A DNA stretch of 64,000 nt from Psychrobacter glacincola (GCF_904846215.1 NZ_CAJGZK010000014.1:1-64000), one strand, 5' to 3'. Shown: positions 47,137-56,901, counted from the first letter of the stretch. Numbers and translations: made by a program. Notes: generated by a model from the letters alone, not told the origin.

Positions 47137-48468
47137 TTAGCCTTGCCACAATATTTCGTCTGCATATAGCGCCTCAACGGTTTCACGTTTGCGAATCAGC
47201 TGATGGCGATCGTCAGCTATCATGACTTCACTAGCTCGCGGGCGTGAATTATAGTTGCTACTCATGGTAAAGCCATAAGCACCAGCGCCTGTGATTGCCA
47301 AGATGTCACCGGTAGTGAGCGACAATAAACGGTCTTTCGCCAAAAAATCACCCGTTTCACAGATAGCGCCAACGATATCCCACGGCTGTGTACCTTCCGT
47401 GTCAATACCATTATTAGGCAAGAAACTTGGAATCACTGCCATTTCAGCTTGATATAAAGCAGGACGAATCAAATCGTTCATCGCCGCATCGACAATGGCA
47501 AAGTTCTTATGCTCGGTCGGTTTTAGTACGTCAACTTGCGTCAATAAAATACCTGCATTTGCCACGATACTACGACCCGGCTCAAAGAATACCGTCAAGC
47601 CAAGCTCGCTAAGTTTTGGCAATAAAGCATTGGCAAATTCATCGATAGACACTGGCGTCTCATCGATATAACGCACACCCAGACCACCGCCCAAATCGAT
47701 ATGACGCAGCTCAATACCTGCTTTACGTAAGCTATGTACCAGCTCAATCACTTTGTCTAATGCCGCAACGAATGGCTCAACCTCAGTCAGCTGCGAGCCG
47801 ATATGACAGTCAATACCGACGATATCGATATGAGACAATTTGGCAGCTTGCTGATACACGACCAGCGCATCTTCATGAGCGACACCGAATTTATTGTCTT
47901 TGAGACCTGTTGAAATATACGGATGGGTCTTGGCGTCGACATTGGGATTGACGCGTAGTGATATCGGCGCTGATTTATCCAGCTGCGCGGCAACCTTATT
48001 GATTAAAGTCAGCTCGCTGATTGACTCGACGTTAAAACAACCAATACCTTGGGTGAGCGCATATTCGATATCGCTATAGGTTTTGCCCACGCCTGAGAAT
48101 ACCACACGTGCAGCTTCGCCGCCTGCTGCCAATACCCGCATCAGCTCGCCACGTGAGACGATATCAAACCCTGCCCCTGCTTGCGCCAATACACCAAGTA
48201 CCGCAAGGTTAGAGTTTGCTTTTACCGCATAACAAATCTGGTGATTTAAACTAGCAAAACTGTCAGCGTATGCTTGATATACGTCTAAAATCGCCTGTTT
48301 TGAATAGACATAACAGGGCGTACCGTAGTGTTTAACCACTTCGCTAATGCTGACTTGCTCCATATGTAGTGCATCATTTTGATAATGTAGCTCAGGCAAA
48401 TGGGCGGTTAAGGCTTCAGGATTGATGTACAGTCCTTGCTCAGTTTGGGTCGTGACTGACTGACTCAT
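47137..48468 (-). CDS. lysA: Diaminopimelate decarboxylase
   Basis: 443 aa. Fold type III PLP enzyme: PLP lysine in QICYAVKANSNLAVL, GAGFDIVSRGEL, FSGVGKTYSDIEYAL, HIGSQL, GGGLGVRY, EPGRSIVANAG and catalytic Cys in VGAICETGDFLAKDR. Makes L-lysine from meso-diaminopimelate. AGAG eight bases before the ATG. lptM lies upstream. Confidence 0.97.
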   Translation of the reverse strand: MSQSVTTQTEQGLYINPEALTAHLPELHYQNDALHMEQVSISEVVKHYGTPCYVYSKQAILDVYQAYADSFASLNHQICYAVKANSNLAVLGVLAQAGAGFDIVSRGELMRVLAAGGEAARVVFSGVGKTYSDIEYALTQGIGCFNVESISELTLINKVAAQLDKSAPISLRVNPNVDAKTHPYISTGLKDNKFGVAHEDALVVYQQAAKLSHIDIVGIDCHIGSQLTEVEPFVAALDKVIELVHSLRKAGIELRHIDLGGGLGVRYIDETPVSIDEFANALLPKLSELGLTVFFEPGRSIVANAGILLTQVDVLKPTEHKNFAIVDAAMNDLIRPALYQAEMAVIPSFLPNNGIDTEGTQPWDIVGAICETGDFLAKDRLLSLTTGDILAITGAGAYGFTMSSNYNSRPRASEVMIADDRHQLIRKRETVEALYADEILWQG

Positions 48469-48570
48469 ATAAATATCTCTAATATAATCAAGTTATCAAG
48501 GTAACAATAAAGTATTGGCTTACTCAACAATCATGTGAGCATTGACATTTTAATAATCCACGATGAATTA

Positions 48571-48879
48571 TTAGTAATCGTTAGGATCGTTACTCGGTTC
48601 AGGCAGCTGAAAATTCTCTGTATTTTGCTGGTCGCTGTCAATCTTAGCAAAGGCGGTATCTTGTGGATTACTGCCGCTATCTAATATTGCCGAGCTACCT
48701 TGCACCGCTTTACTACTAGCATCTACAAGATATAAATCGCCTTTTTGTCCGCAGCCTGTCAAGACAACGGAACCTATCGCGATGCTTGTACCAAATAGAA
48801 AGGTATAGACACCGTGGCGGCTGGCTATTAAACGGCTATTAAAACGTTGTTTGTTTGAGGTGCGTTGTGTAGTAAACAT
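48571..48879 (-). CDS. lptM: LptM (YifL)-type lipoprotein
   Basis: 102 aa. Lipobox followed by the LptM signature LTGCGQKGDLYL. Family role: small lipoprotein assisting LptD oxidative maturation in the lipopolysaccharide translocon. Gene order lptM-lysA-dapF-xerC is the classical one. The C-terminus is a longer Asp/Asn/Ser-rich tail than in enterobacteria. Confidence 0.88.
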   Translation of the reverse strand: MFTTQRTSNKQRFNSRLIASRHGVYTFLFGTSIAIGSVVLTGCGQKGDLYLVDASSKAVQGSSAILDSGSNPQDTAFAKIDSDQQNTENFQLPEPSNDPNDY

Positions 48880-49085
48880 AGAGTGGATAGCCTTTAATGC
48901 TGCAATGGTTTGAGAGTGTCAACATCTTGCTGATGACACTGCCGGTAGACGCTCTTATAAAAAGCTCACATAAAACAAGTAGAAGATGACCGTTTTTAAT
49001 CATAGCATTATTCTATAAAGCTGTGCGCTTATAGAATAAGATTGCTTAGTAAAGTTGCTAAAATATAGCCATAGTGAATCCAATC

Positions 49086-49253
49086 TATAGTCAGTCCTAA
49101 ATAAAAAAATACAAGTATAGTCAGAGAAAAGTAATATCGATACATCAAGTACTGCTGATATTAATTTTTCTTGCTTGCTGTGCCTACGCGGACAGAGGCT
49201 GCGAATAATTAACCGCAGTAGTGTTGTGCTCTTTTAAAAGTGGATCAACTATA
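49086..49253 (+). repeat. Chimeric palindromic element (B ends, A middle)
   Basis: Begins with a B terminus (TATAGTCAGTCCTAAATA), then at 49116 a new A terminus (TATAGTCAGAG) with the A left arm and core; at GGCTGC it changes back to the B right half (GAATAATTAACC...AAAAGTGGATCAACTATA). The left inner arm AGTACTGCTG and right inner arm CGCAGTAGTG no longer pair fully. It reads as an A copy inserted in or recombined with a B copy. Confidence 0.85.
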
Positions 49254-49664
49254 AGTATCAAATATGCTATCGATATAAAGTTGGACAAACTTCCTTACAA
49301 TTTTTATAAAAGCAAATTTTTGCTGATTTTATCTGACAAGCCTGTACGGCCTTCGGGGTACACCTGCAACCACCAATCAAGGGCTGACTGATTAAAGCCT
49401 TAGAGTTATCGTGGTGTCACTGCCAAAATATGATACATTATAGTCAACCCTTGTAGCTATGAGGCAGCGCTAGCAGGCGTTTGCGTTACACTTAATCCCT
49501 GTTAGATATAGTGATGGCCAAGCATAACGGAAATCAGCGCGATGATGGTTTATGTTTCCGAATCGTCTGCTCTATACCAGCACCCCTATCGCTGGTTTTC
49601 GTTTATTCAACAGGTGACCGTCAAGATGCGGCACCTTTTATAAAAGACAATCTAAGGATAGAGT
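49254..49664 (+). other. Long ackA leader with several hairpins
   Basis: 410 bases before ackA without a credible protein. It contains TGTAC...GTACA closed by a CC-TTCG-GG tetraloop (about 49352-49371), a CCAGC/GCTGG stem followed by TTTTC (49578-49600), and AGGTG-CCG / CGG-CACCT followed by TTTTA (49612-49640), the last only about 25 bases before the start codon. It could be an attenuator or hold a small RNA. No known riboswitch class is recognised. Confidence 0.4.
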
Positions 49665-50897
49665 ATGAGCGCTGGCGTAAGCACCACTTTTGATGACAAA
49701 CACTCTAAAATATCGACCCTGACCAATCCTACTTTAGTATTGAACTGCGGCTCCTCTTCCATCAAATACGCCTTAATTAGTGAGGATGAAGGCACTCGTA
49801 TCACAGGTCTGGCCGAAAACTTAGGTCTCGATACTGCCCGTATCAAACACACCACATTAAATGGTGAAAAGTTAGAAATTGCAATCGCTGGTGGTCGCCA
49901 TGAACTTGCCTTACAAAAAATCCTTGAGCTACTTGAGCAGTATGATTTTATCGCGGTCGGTCATCGTGTGGTACACGGCGGTCGTGAATACTCAGAAGCG
50001 GTGCGTGTCGATGCGCATGTGTTAGCAGAAGTCAAACGTCTAAAAGTCCTCGCCCCGCTGCACAATCCGGCAAATGCACTGGGTATCGAAGCCGTACAAG
50101 CGATCTATCCGGATATTCCGCAAGTGGTGGTATTTGATACTGCTTTCCATCAGACCATGCCACCTGTCGCTTTCCGCTATCCACTGCCAAAAACACTCTA
50201 TTCAGAACATAAAATCCGTCGTTATGGCTTCCATGGGACCTCTCATGCTTATGTATCAGAACGCGCCAGCCACATTACTAGCGCAACAGGACCCCATGGT
50301 TGGTTGACGGCGCATTTGGGCAATGGCTGTTCAGCGACTGCCGTCTACGATGGCAAAAGTCTTGATACCAGTATGGGTCTGACCCCGCTTGAGGGTCTCA
50401 TGATGGGTACGCGTAGCGGTGATGTTGACCCAAGCCTACACATTCATCTCAAGCGCCAACTTGGCATGAGCTTAGAAGAAATTGATAAAATGCTCAATAA
50501 CGAAAGTGGTTTACTTGGCATCTCAGGCTTATCAAATGACTTGCGTACTATTGAGCAAGCTGCCAATGAAGATCATGAAGACGCCAAACTGGCTATTGAG
50601 ATGTTCTGCTATCGTGTTGGTAAATATCTTGCCAGCTTAAGCTGCGCGCTCCCTGACTTAACTGGTATTGTCTTTACCGGTGGTATCGGCGAAAACTCTG
50701 TAACCACGCGGACGCGTATTTTAGAAGTCATGCGTCATTTTGGTATCAAAGTAGATGACGATAAAAACGCTGGCTTGGTCGGTGGCAATGAAGGCAGTTT
50801 CCATACTGACGATAGCAGTATTGAGCTGTGGGTTGTCCCAACTGATGAAGAATGCCGTATCGCACAAGAAACTCGTGCAGCCTTGGGTCTAAAATAA
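49665..50897 (+). CDS. ackA: Acetate kinase
   Basis: 410 aa. LVLNCGSSSIKYALI, GHRVVHGG, HNPANALG, DTAFHQTMP, RRYGFHGTSH and FTGGIGENS are the ASKHA-fold acetokinase motifs. Interconverts acetyl phosphate plus ADP and acetate plus ATP. AAGGA about seven bases before the ATG. pta follows at 110 bases. Confidence 0.97.
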   Translation: MSAGVSTTFDDKHSKISTLTNPTLVLNCGSSSIKYALISEDEGTRITGLAENLGLDTARIKHTTLNGEKLEIAIAGGRHELALQKILELLEQYDFIAVGHRVVHGGREYSEAVRVDAHVLAEVKRLKVLAPLHNPANALGIEAVQAIYPDIPQVVVFDTAFHQTMPPVAFRYPLPKTLYSEHKIRRYGFHGTSHAYVSERASHITSATGPHGWLTAHLGNGCSATAVYDGKSLDTSMGLTPLEGLMMGTRSGDVDPSLHIHLKRQLGMSLEEIDKMLNNESGLLGISGLSNDLRTIEQAANEDHEDAKLAIEMFCYRVGKYLASLSCALPDLTGIVFTGGIGENSVTTRTRILEVMRHFGIKVDDDKNAGLVGGNEGSFHTDDSSIELWVVPTDEECRIAQETRAALGLK

Positions 50898-51007
50898 AAC
50901 CAGGTCTACAATAAGACTAGTATGCCTGCGATAAGAATCACAAGCTGATTCTGATACACTCCAGAATAACAATTTCTCTAAAAATATAATAAACAGTAGG
51001 ATACATT

Positions 51008-53164
51008 ATGCAAACTATTTTACTTGTGCCAACCAGTCGCGGTATCGGTGTGACATCAGCGGCTTTGGGGCTGATTCGTGCTTTTGATTATAACGGTATC
51101 AAAGCGGGTTTTATGAAGCCGTTTTTACAAGACGATACGCTGGATAAGCAAAACAGCTTGGACAGCTCAAGCGCATTAGCCATGCATGCCTTTGGTCTAA
51201 AGCCCCCTAAATCGATAAGCCGTCAACATGTAGAGCGTATGATTGGCGATGACAATCTTGATGACTTGATGGAAGAGGTGATTGTTAACTACCATACTCT
51301 TGGTGATGATTACGATGTGGTGATTTGCGAAGGCTTAGTACCGACGACTGAAACATCTTATGCCTCACAAATCAACCGTGCGATTGCTCATGCACTCGAT
51401 GCCAGAATTATCTTTGTTAGCACCGCTGATACCAGTAAGCCGGCCTATTTGGCCGATAAGCTTGATGTCCATGCCCGTGAATTTGGTGGTATGGCAAGTG
51501 ATCGTACGCTTGGCTGTATCTTGATGCGGATGCATGACTTACCAAATACGCAAAGTACCTTAGAAAATCAAATCGTTGCCCCTGGTGAAGCGATTGTAAG
51601 CTTAGACAGCGGCTTTATCCAAGAAGTGAAGCGCCTATCGCCGCACTTTAATACCGAACAATTCCGCTTAATCGGTGTCGTACCATTTAGTGACTCATTG
51701 TCCGTGCCGCGTACGTGGGATATCGCAGCTGAACTTGACGCCACTTGGCTCAACGTTGGTGAGGCAAAATCGCGCCGCATCAATCGCATCAGCTTGACCG
51801 CACGTTCAGTTGCACGTGTCGATGAAGTGTTCAAACGTGGCACGCTTATCGTGGTGCCCGGTGACCGCGACGATTTACTATTGGCGGCGGGTCTTGCCTG
51901 TATCAATGGTATTCCGCTAGCAGGATTGGTATTGACTGGCGGCGTTGTCCCTAGTCCAACGGTCGCTGAGCTTTGGCAATCTGCACTCAAAACGGGTATC
52001 CCTGTGATGAGTGTCGAAGATGACAGCTTTGAGACGGTACAAAGTCTATTAAACATGAGTGCTGAGATTCCAAGTGATGACACCGAACGCGCCGAGGAAG
52101 TGGCTCGTTACGTCGCGGCGCATTTAGATTTGAGCTGGATTAAAGCATATTTTAGCCAAAATCATGAGCCGCGTTTGTCGCCTTCTGCCTTTCGTCATCA
52201 AGTGGTCAAAAAAGCCCAAAACGCCAAAAAACGCATCGTGCTGCCAGAAGGCTCTGAGCCACGTACGGTCGAAGCCGCCTGTATTTGCCAAAGCCGCGGT
52301 ATTGCCAATTGTGTGCTACTCGCTAAGCGTGCTGATGTCGAACAAGTCGCCAAAAACCGCGATTTGGTATTACCTGAAGGGCTTGAGATTATTGATCCTG
52401 ACAGCTTAGATATGAGCAAATATATCGCTGCTGTCGTCGAACGTCGTAAAGGTAAAACCAGCGCCGAAGTGGCTGCTGAATATCTGCAAGATACGGTTTA
52501 TTTAGGTACGACCATGCTACAAATGGACGAAGTTGACGGCTTGGTCTCTGGTGCGATACATACCACGGCGAATACCGTCCGCCCAGCGTTTCAGTTGATT
52601 AAAACGGCACCGGAATACTCACTCGTGTCGTCAGTATTCTTTATGCTGCTGCCTGAGCAAGTGGTGGTATACGGCGACTGTGCCATTAATCCTGATCCAA
52701 ATGCGGAAGAATTGGCTGAGATTGCTATTCAGTCTGCGCAGTCTGCTGCTGCCTTTGGCATCGATCCAAAAGTGGCAATGATTAGCTACTCTACGGGCTC
52801 GTCAGGCACTGGCGCTGATGTCGAAAAAGTTACCCGTGCGACTCAAATCGTCCGTGAGCGTGCGCCTAATTTAAAAGTCGACGGACCGCTACAATATGAT
52901 GCCGCCTCTGTTATGAGCGTCGGTAAGCAAAAGGCCCCTGACTCACCCGTAGCTGGACAAGCCAATGTCTTTATTTTTCCAGACCTGAATACAGGTAACA
53001 CGACTTATAAAGCGGTACAACGTAGCGCCAATGTGGTCAGTGTTGGACCGATGTTGCAAGGCTTAAATAAACCGGTCAATGACTTGTCACGTGGTGCCTT
53101 GATCGATGATATTATCTATACCATCGCCCTCACTGCCATCCAAGCGCATAGCGACGTCATTTAA
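51008..53164 (+). CDS. pta: Phosphate acetyltransferase
   Basis: 718 aa, the long type. N-terminal BioD/P-loop-like domain (LLVPTSRGIGVTSAALGLIRAF), central DRTGG domain, and C-terminal PTA_PTB catalytic domain (KRIVLPEGSEPRTVEAA, SYSTGSSGTGADVEKV, VFPDLNTGNTTYKAVQRSA type). Converts acetyl-CoA and phosphate to acetyl phosphate. TAGGA six bases before the ATG; same operon as ackA. Confidence 0.97.
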   Translation: MQTILLVPTSRGIGVTSAALGLIRAFDYNGIKAGFMKPFLQDDTLDKQNSLDSSSALAMHAFGLKPPKSISRQHVERMIGDDNLDDLMEEVIVNYHTLGDDYDVVICEGLVPTTETSYASQINRAIAHALDARIIFVSTADTSKPAYLADKLDVHAREFGGMASDRTLGCILMRMHDLPNTQSTLENQIVAPGEAIVSLDSGFIQEVKRLSPHFNTEQFRLIGVVPFSDSLSVPRTWDIAAELDATWLNVGEAKSRRINRISLTARSVARVDEVFKRGTLIVVPGDRDDLLLAAGLACINGIPLAGLVLTGGVVPSPTVAELWQSALKTGIPVMSVEDDSFETVQSLLNMSAEIPSDDTERAEEVARYVAAHLDLSWIKAYFSQNHEPRLSPSAFRHQVVKKAQNAKKRIVLPEGSEPRTVEAACICQSRGIANCVLLAKRADVEQVAKNRDLVLPEGLEIIDPDSLDMSKYIAAVVERRKGKTSAEVAAEYLQDTVYLGTTMLQMDEVDGLVSGAIHTTANTVRPAFQLIKTAPEYSLVSSVFFMLLPEQVVVYGDCAINPDPNAEELAEIAIQSAQSAAAFGIDPKVAMISYSTGSSGTGADVEKVTRATQIVRERAPNLKVDGPLQYDAASVMSVGKQKAPDSPVAGQANVFIFPDLNTGNTTYKAVQRSANVVSVGPMLQGLNKPVNDLSRGALIDDIIYTIALTAIQAHSDVI

Positions 53165-53198
53165 GCATTTAAAGCTTCGTTCAAAACACGTATTATTG

Positions 53199-53229
53199 AG
53201 CCGATTATTATAATGATAGTCGGCTTTTT
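53199..53229 (+). terminator. Terminator after pta
   Basis: AGCCGA (53199-53204) pairs with TCGGCT (53220-53225) around an AT-rich loop, followed by TTTTTA. Confidence 0.75.
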
Positions 53230-53247
53230 ATAGCGCGTTTAAACAGC

Positions 53248-53421
53248 ATAGTCAGTGAAAAGTAATATCGACACATTAGGTACTATAGTCATAGAAAAGT
53301 AATATCGATACATCACGTGCCGCTGATATCAATTTTTCTTGCTTGCTGTGCCCATGCAGACAGAGGCTGCAAAAAATTGATACCAGCAGTACCCTAGCGT
53401 TTTTAGAGTATTTTGACTATA
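53248..53421 (+). repeat. Nested palindromic elements, sub-family A
   Basis: A complete 138-bp A copy (53284-53421) is preceded by the first 36 bases of another A copy (ATAGTCAGTGAAAAG...) that stops at GGTAC, where the inner TATAGTC begins. The outer copy's remainder is missing, so this is insertion plus loss, or recombination between copies. Confidence 0.88.
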
Positions 53422-53536
53422 CATAGTTAGGCATAATAAAATCGATAAGTAGGATAAGTGAATAATCACGTGCTATAGTCGATTTAAAATACATCAACTA
53501 CAACGCCCATCTGCATTAGTTTTTACTCACTCATTT

Positions 53537-54445
53537 ATGCCAAATACTGCCAACAATCATCACAGCCGAAGTCCTAAGTCTGCCATCCGTGCTTATTTGG
53601 GCGGCTCATTTGATCCTGTACATAACGGTCATTTGCAAATGGCGATGTATGTTTATGAGCATTTATTGCCGATAGCAAAGCAACAAAAGCGCCCGCTGTA
53701 TGTATCGTTGCTGCCCAATGCGCGCTCGCCTTTTAAAGAAGATAGCACCGATCCTAAACATCGTCTGGCGATGCTAAAGCTGGCAACGCAAGAGTCGCCC
53801 TTGTACATTAACGAGCTTGAGCTGTGGCAGGCACCGCCCGTCTATACTATCGATAGTGTACAGATATTACGCGCCCGCTATCCAAATGACAGCCTGATAT
53901 TTATCATGGGTATGGACAGCGCGCGTAGTTTAGAACACTGGAAAAATGGGCTGCAACTTACGGATTATGTCAACCTATGGGTGTTTGACCGTGAAGAAAA
54001 TTTTGATAGCGATATAGATACTGATATCTATACTGATAAAAACTTCTTTAAGACTGAGTTGCAGCACTCTCTAACATCCCAACTTCCAAAACTGCTACAA
54101 CCTTTTATCGTCGATTCAGTGCTTCAGTTATTAACAGCTAACCCTCAATCTTTAACAAACAGCTTTGGCGTAAAAAATAGCTATCAAGGTTATATTTTTA
54201 TCGACCCGAGCCCTGTGGCAGCCGTATCAAGTACGCGAGTCCGGCAGCAACTGTACCAACAACTGCCGCAAGCACCTCAATCATTAAATATAACGCACAG
54301 CGCTGACATGCAAATTGCCTCTATCGCACCAATAAATGATATCATAGCCAATACTGCACCCAATTCATTAGCTAAATGGCTAAATCCTGCTGTTTATCAA
54401 TATATTATCGCCCATCAGCTATATTCTGCTGCTCAATTCCGTTAA
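53537..54445 (+). CDS. nadD: Nicotinate-nucleotide adenylyltransferase NadD
   Basis: 302 aa, longer than typical (210-220). GGSFDPVHNGHL is the nucleotidyltransferase HxGH-type motif, IFIMGMDSARSLEHWKN and the C-terminal SSTRVRQQL confirm NadD. The extra length is an insertion of about 60 residues between FDREENF and FIDPSPVAAVSSTR, plus a C-terminal extension. Makes deamido-NAD+. rsfS follows 150 bases downstream, the usual pair. Confidence 0.94.
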   Translation: MPNTANNHHSRSPKSAIRAYLGGSFDPVHNGHLQMAMYVYEHLLPIAKQQKRPLYVSLLPNARSPFKEDSTDPKHRLAMLKLATQESPLYINELELWQAPPVYTIDSVQILRARYPNDSLIFIMGMDSARSLEHWKNGLQLTDYVNLWVFDREENFDSDIDTDIYTDKNFFKTELQHSLTSQLPKLLQPFIVDSVLQLLTANPQSLTNSFGVKNSYQGYIFIDPSPVAAVSSTRVRQQLYQQLPQAPQSLNITHSADMQIASIAPINDIIANTAPNSLAKWLNPAVYQYIIAHQLYSAAQFR

Positions 54446-54598
54446 AATCGCCTTATACTTTTAACTTTGCCCACTTTGATCATGTTGCCTCAAAAAACGT
54501 CTGCCTACCTACTTATATGTTAAGGGGCACGTTAGAGAACGCACTGTGACGATTTATCATTTTATTTTTAATATTTACGATTCAAGAGATTAAAATTT

Positions 54599-55012
54599 AT
54601 GACCAATACCATGACTGACGAACGTTTGCAAGAATGCTTGACCCTTGTTGAAACCGCGCTAGACGATATGAAAGCTAAGAATATCACCGTAATGGATGTA
54701 GCAGCATTGACAGACGTAATGGAGCGCATCGTTATCGCTGACGGTACCTCAAAGCGCCATGTACGTGCGATGGCTGACAGCGTCGGCGCTGAAGCCAAAC
54801 TAGGTGGCTTTATGCCGCTTGGTCGTGAAGGCGGTATCGATTCTGACTGGACGTTGATAGATTTGGGTGCGGTCGTCGTGCATATGATGACGCCACAAGC
54901 CCGCGAGTTCTATGACCTAGAAGGTCTATGGTCATCACCTGAGCAATTGGCTGAGCTGGTTGCCGTGCCGCGTGAAAAGAAAACAGCCGGTCGTCGCAAT
55001 AAAAATAAATAA
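54599..55012 (+). CDS. rsfS: Ribosomal silencing factor RsfS
   Basis: 137 aa. ALDDMKAKNITVMDVAALTD, VIADGTSKRHVRAMADSV, DWTLIDLGAVVVHMMTPQAREFYDLEGLW are the RsfS/DUF143 pattern. Binds uL14 and blocks subunit joining in starvation. Lys/Arg-rich C-terminal tail. Weak ribosome-binding site. Confidence 0.95.
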   Translation: MTNTMTDERLQECLTLVETALDDMKAKNITVMDVAALTDVMERIVIADGTSKRHVRAMADSVGAEAKLGGFMPLGREGGIDSDWTLIDLGAVVVHMMTPQAREFYDLEGLWSSPEQLAELVAVPREKKTAGRRNKNK

Positions 55013-55043
55013 TTTTATTTATTGCTATAACGCCGTGAAAACC

Positions 55044-55077
55044 AAAAAGACCAGATGATTATTCTGGTCTTTTTTTA
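55044..55077 (+). terminator. Terminator after rsfS
   Basis: Stem AAAAGACCAGA / TCTGGTCTTTT followed by T7. Confidence 0.92.
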
Positions 55078-55210
55078 TGCCTGAATTTTGGTAAATAACG
55101 CCATCCATAGGCGCGATATAAATAAGCTGAAAGCTGCCTGTGATTGCGATAAGATGATGGCAACCATTAAATTGTGTTTTTTAAAAAATGATTAGCCACT
55201 AGGAAAGACA

Positions 55211-55981
55211 ATGAGCATAGAAACTCTTAGCCAGAAAAATACCGCGGACTTTAACCAAACCTTGCCACTGCATATCGCCAATCTAGTCTGCGTCCGTGCT
55301 GGTAAAGCCATGCCGTTCGCCCGTGAAGAGATGAGCGCGATTGATAAAGCGCCTATCAAAGCGCCCGTCGCGGTCAACTTTATGGGTCTCACCACCGATG
55401 AGCAAGCCGACCGACGCCATCATGGTGGACCATTAAAAGCGGTACATCAACTAGCAACGGCGACTTATGAGAAGATTAACGCTGAGTTTGGTTTAAAGGT
55501 ACGCGTTGGCACATTGGGAGAAAATCTCACCACGGAAGCAGTCAATGGTTTGCCTGATATGGACGAGTCAACGGTTTGTATTGGCGACGTTTTTCAATAC
55601 GGTGGGGATTTTGAAAAGCAACGAGTCGATAGTAATGACAGCGACAGTGTGCGATTACGCATCGTCCAACCACGACGACCATGCTACAAAATCAATGACC
55701 AAATAGGACAATTTACTAAAGTGCCAAATATTGCGTCTTGGGTAACCAAACAAGGTATCGCTGGCTGGTACTTTGAAGTCGTTCGTGACGGCATGATCGG
55801 CGCTGATTTACCGGTTTATCTCATCGAACGTCCCTATCCTTTTGCGACACTTGAGAAACTGTGGCAACTGGCTAATTCAAAAGAGAAGTTTGCAGCAGAA
55901 GTTATTGAGCCTTGGCTTGCGATTGAGTGTTTGGAAGAGAGCTGGAAAACCGTTTTGGCAAAGAAGATTAAAAAGGGTTAG
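55211..55981 (+). CDS. MOSC domain protein (YiiM-like)
   Basis: 256 aa. ADRRHHGGPLKAVHQ, GTLGENLTTE and VRLRIVQPRRPCYKI define the MOSC domain with its conserved Cys; a C-terminal 3-alpha tail follows. MOSC proteins of this type handle molybdenum-cofactor-dependent reduction of N-hydroxylated substrates in E. coli; here the function is inferred. AGGAAAG lies close before the ATG. amiD follows 6 bases later. Confidence 0.88.
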   Translation: MSIETLSQKNTADFNQTLPLHIANLVCVRAGKAMPFAREEMSAIDKAPIKAPVAVNFMGLTTDEQADRRHHGGPLKAVHQLATATYEKINAEFGLKVRVGTLGENLTTEAVNGLPDMDESTVCIGDVFQYGGDFEKQRVDSNDSDSVRLRIVQPRRPCYKINDQIGQFTKVPNIASWVTKQGIAGWYFEVVRDGMIGADLPVYLIERPYPFATLEKLWQLANSKEKFAAEVIEPWLAIECLEESWKTVLAKKIKKG

Positions 55982-55987
55982 CATTTC

Positions 55988-56872
55988 ATGGCAAAAAATA
56001 TCTTTTTAGCATTAGCATGTGCCTTAACGCTACCTCTAATTGGTTGCGTGACCACTAATAACACCCAAATAGCGAATACTGAACCCTTTGTTATTGATAG
56101 CGAAACTTACCAAGCCACTGGCAAAAGTGAGCGTATTAAAACCATTATTCTGCATTATACGGTGAGCAATAATGCCCGCGCTATCAAACTGTTGACCACT
56201 GGAAATGTGAGCGCCCACTATCTGATTTTAGACCATGACGATAATAAAATTTATAACCTAGTGCCCGAAAGCGAACGCGCTTGGCATGCTGGCGCGGGCG
56301 GCTTTGCAAGTAGAACGATACTCAATGATACCTCTATCGGCATCGAAATCGTCAATGCAGGGATTAAGCCTGAATATCGAAACGCTTTAAAAAACGGCGC
56401 GCTCGACTATCATCCTTATGAGCACTATGTAGAATTTAATGAGTTGCAGATTAAGAAAGTTGCGCAGCTGGTGCAAGATTTGGCAGCCAGATATGATATC
56501 TCACCAAAGAATATCATCGGTCACGCGGATATGGCACCTTCTCGCAAGATTGATCCGGGTGCGAAGTTTCCTTGGCAACGACTGTACGAGCAATATGGTA
56601 TTGGCGCTTGGTATGATGCATTTGATAAGCAATTTTTTATGAATCAAAAGAATTTTGACGCGGCAACGATACCCGATATTAAGCAAGCGTTCCGCGATTA
56701 TGGGTATCAAATCAATGACAGTGATGAGTGGGATAAAGCCAGTCGTGATGTTATTTATGCGTTTCAATTGCATTTCAGACCGCAGCAGCCAACGGGCGAG
56801 CTGGATTTAGAAACTTATGCGATACTACGCGCACTCAATAAGAAGTATGCTGGTCGTGATGACTTTTATTAA
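55988..56872 (+). CDS. amiD: AmiD-like N-acetylmuramoyl-L-alanine amidase lipoprotein
   Basis: 294 aa. Lipobox LIGC, amidase_2 domain with zinc ligands in TIILHYTVSNN and GHADMAPSRKIDPGAKFPW, plus GIEIVNAG; C-terminal peptidoglycan-binding domain (about 220-290, FRDYGYQINDSDEWDKASRDVIYAFQLHF). Cleaves the amide between MurNAc and the stem peptide, in recycling or wall turnover. Starts 6 bases after the MOSC gene, so one operon is likely. Confidence 0.9.
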   Translation: MAKNIFLALACALTLPLIGCVTTNNTQIANTEPFVIDSETYQATGKSERIKTIILHYTVSNNARAIKLLTTGNVSAHYLILDHDDNKIYNLVPESERAWHAGAGGFASRTILNDTSIGIEIVNAGIKPEYRNALKNGALDYHPYEHYVEFNELQIKKVAQLVQDLAARYDISPKNIIGHADMAPSRKIDPGAKFPWQRLYEQYGIGAWYDAFDKQFFMNQKNFDAATIPDIKQAFRDYGYQINDSDEWDKASRDVIYAFQLHFRPQQPTGELDLETYAILRALNKKYAGRDDFY

Positions 56873-56901
56873 GTGATAAAAAATAGTAGGAGACATAAGT
56901 C

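Noticed and set aside
49511..49693. 60-codon ORF overlapping the ackA start
   Set aside because: Overlaps the ackA ribosome-binding site and start in another frame, and has no supporting site of its own.
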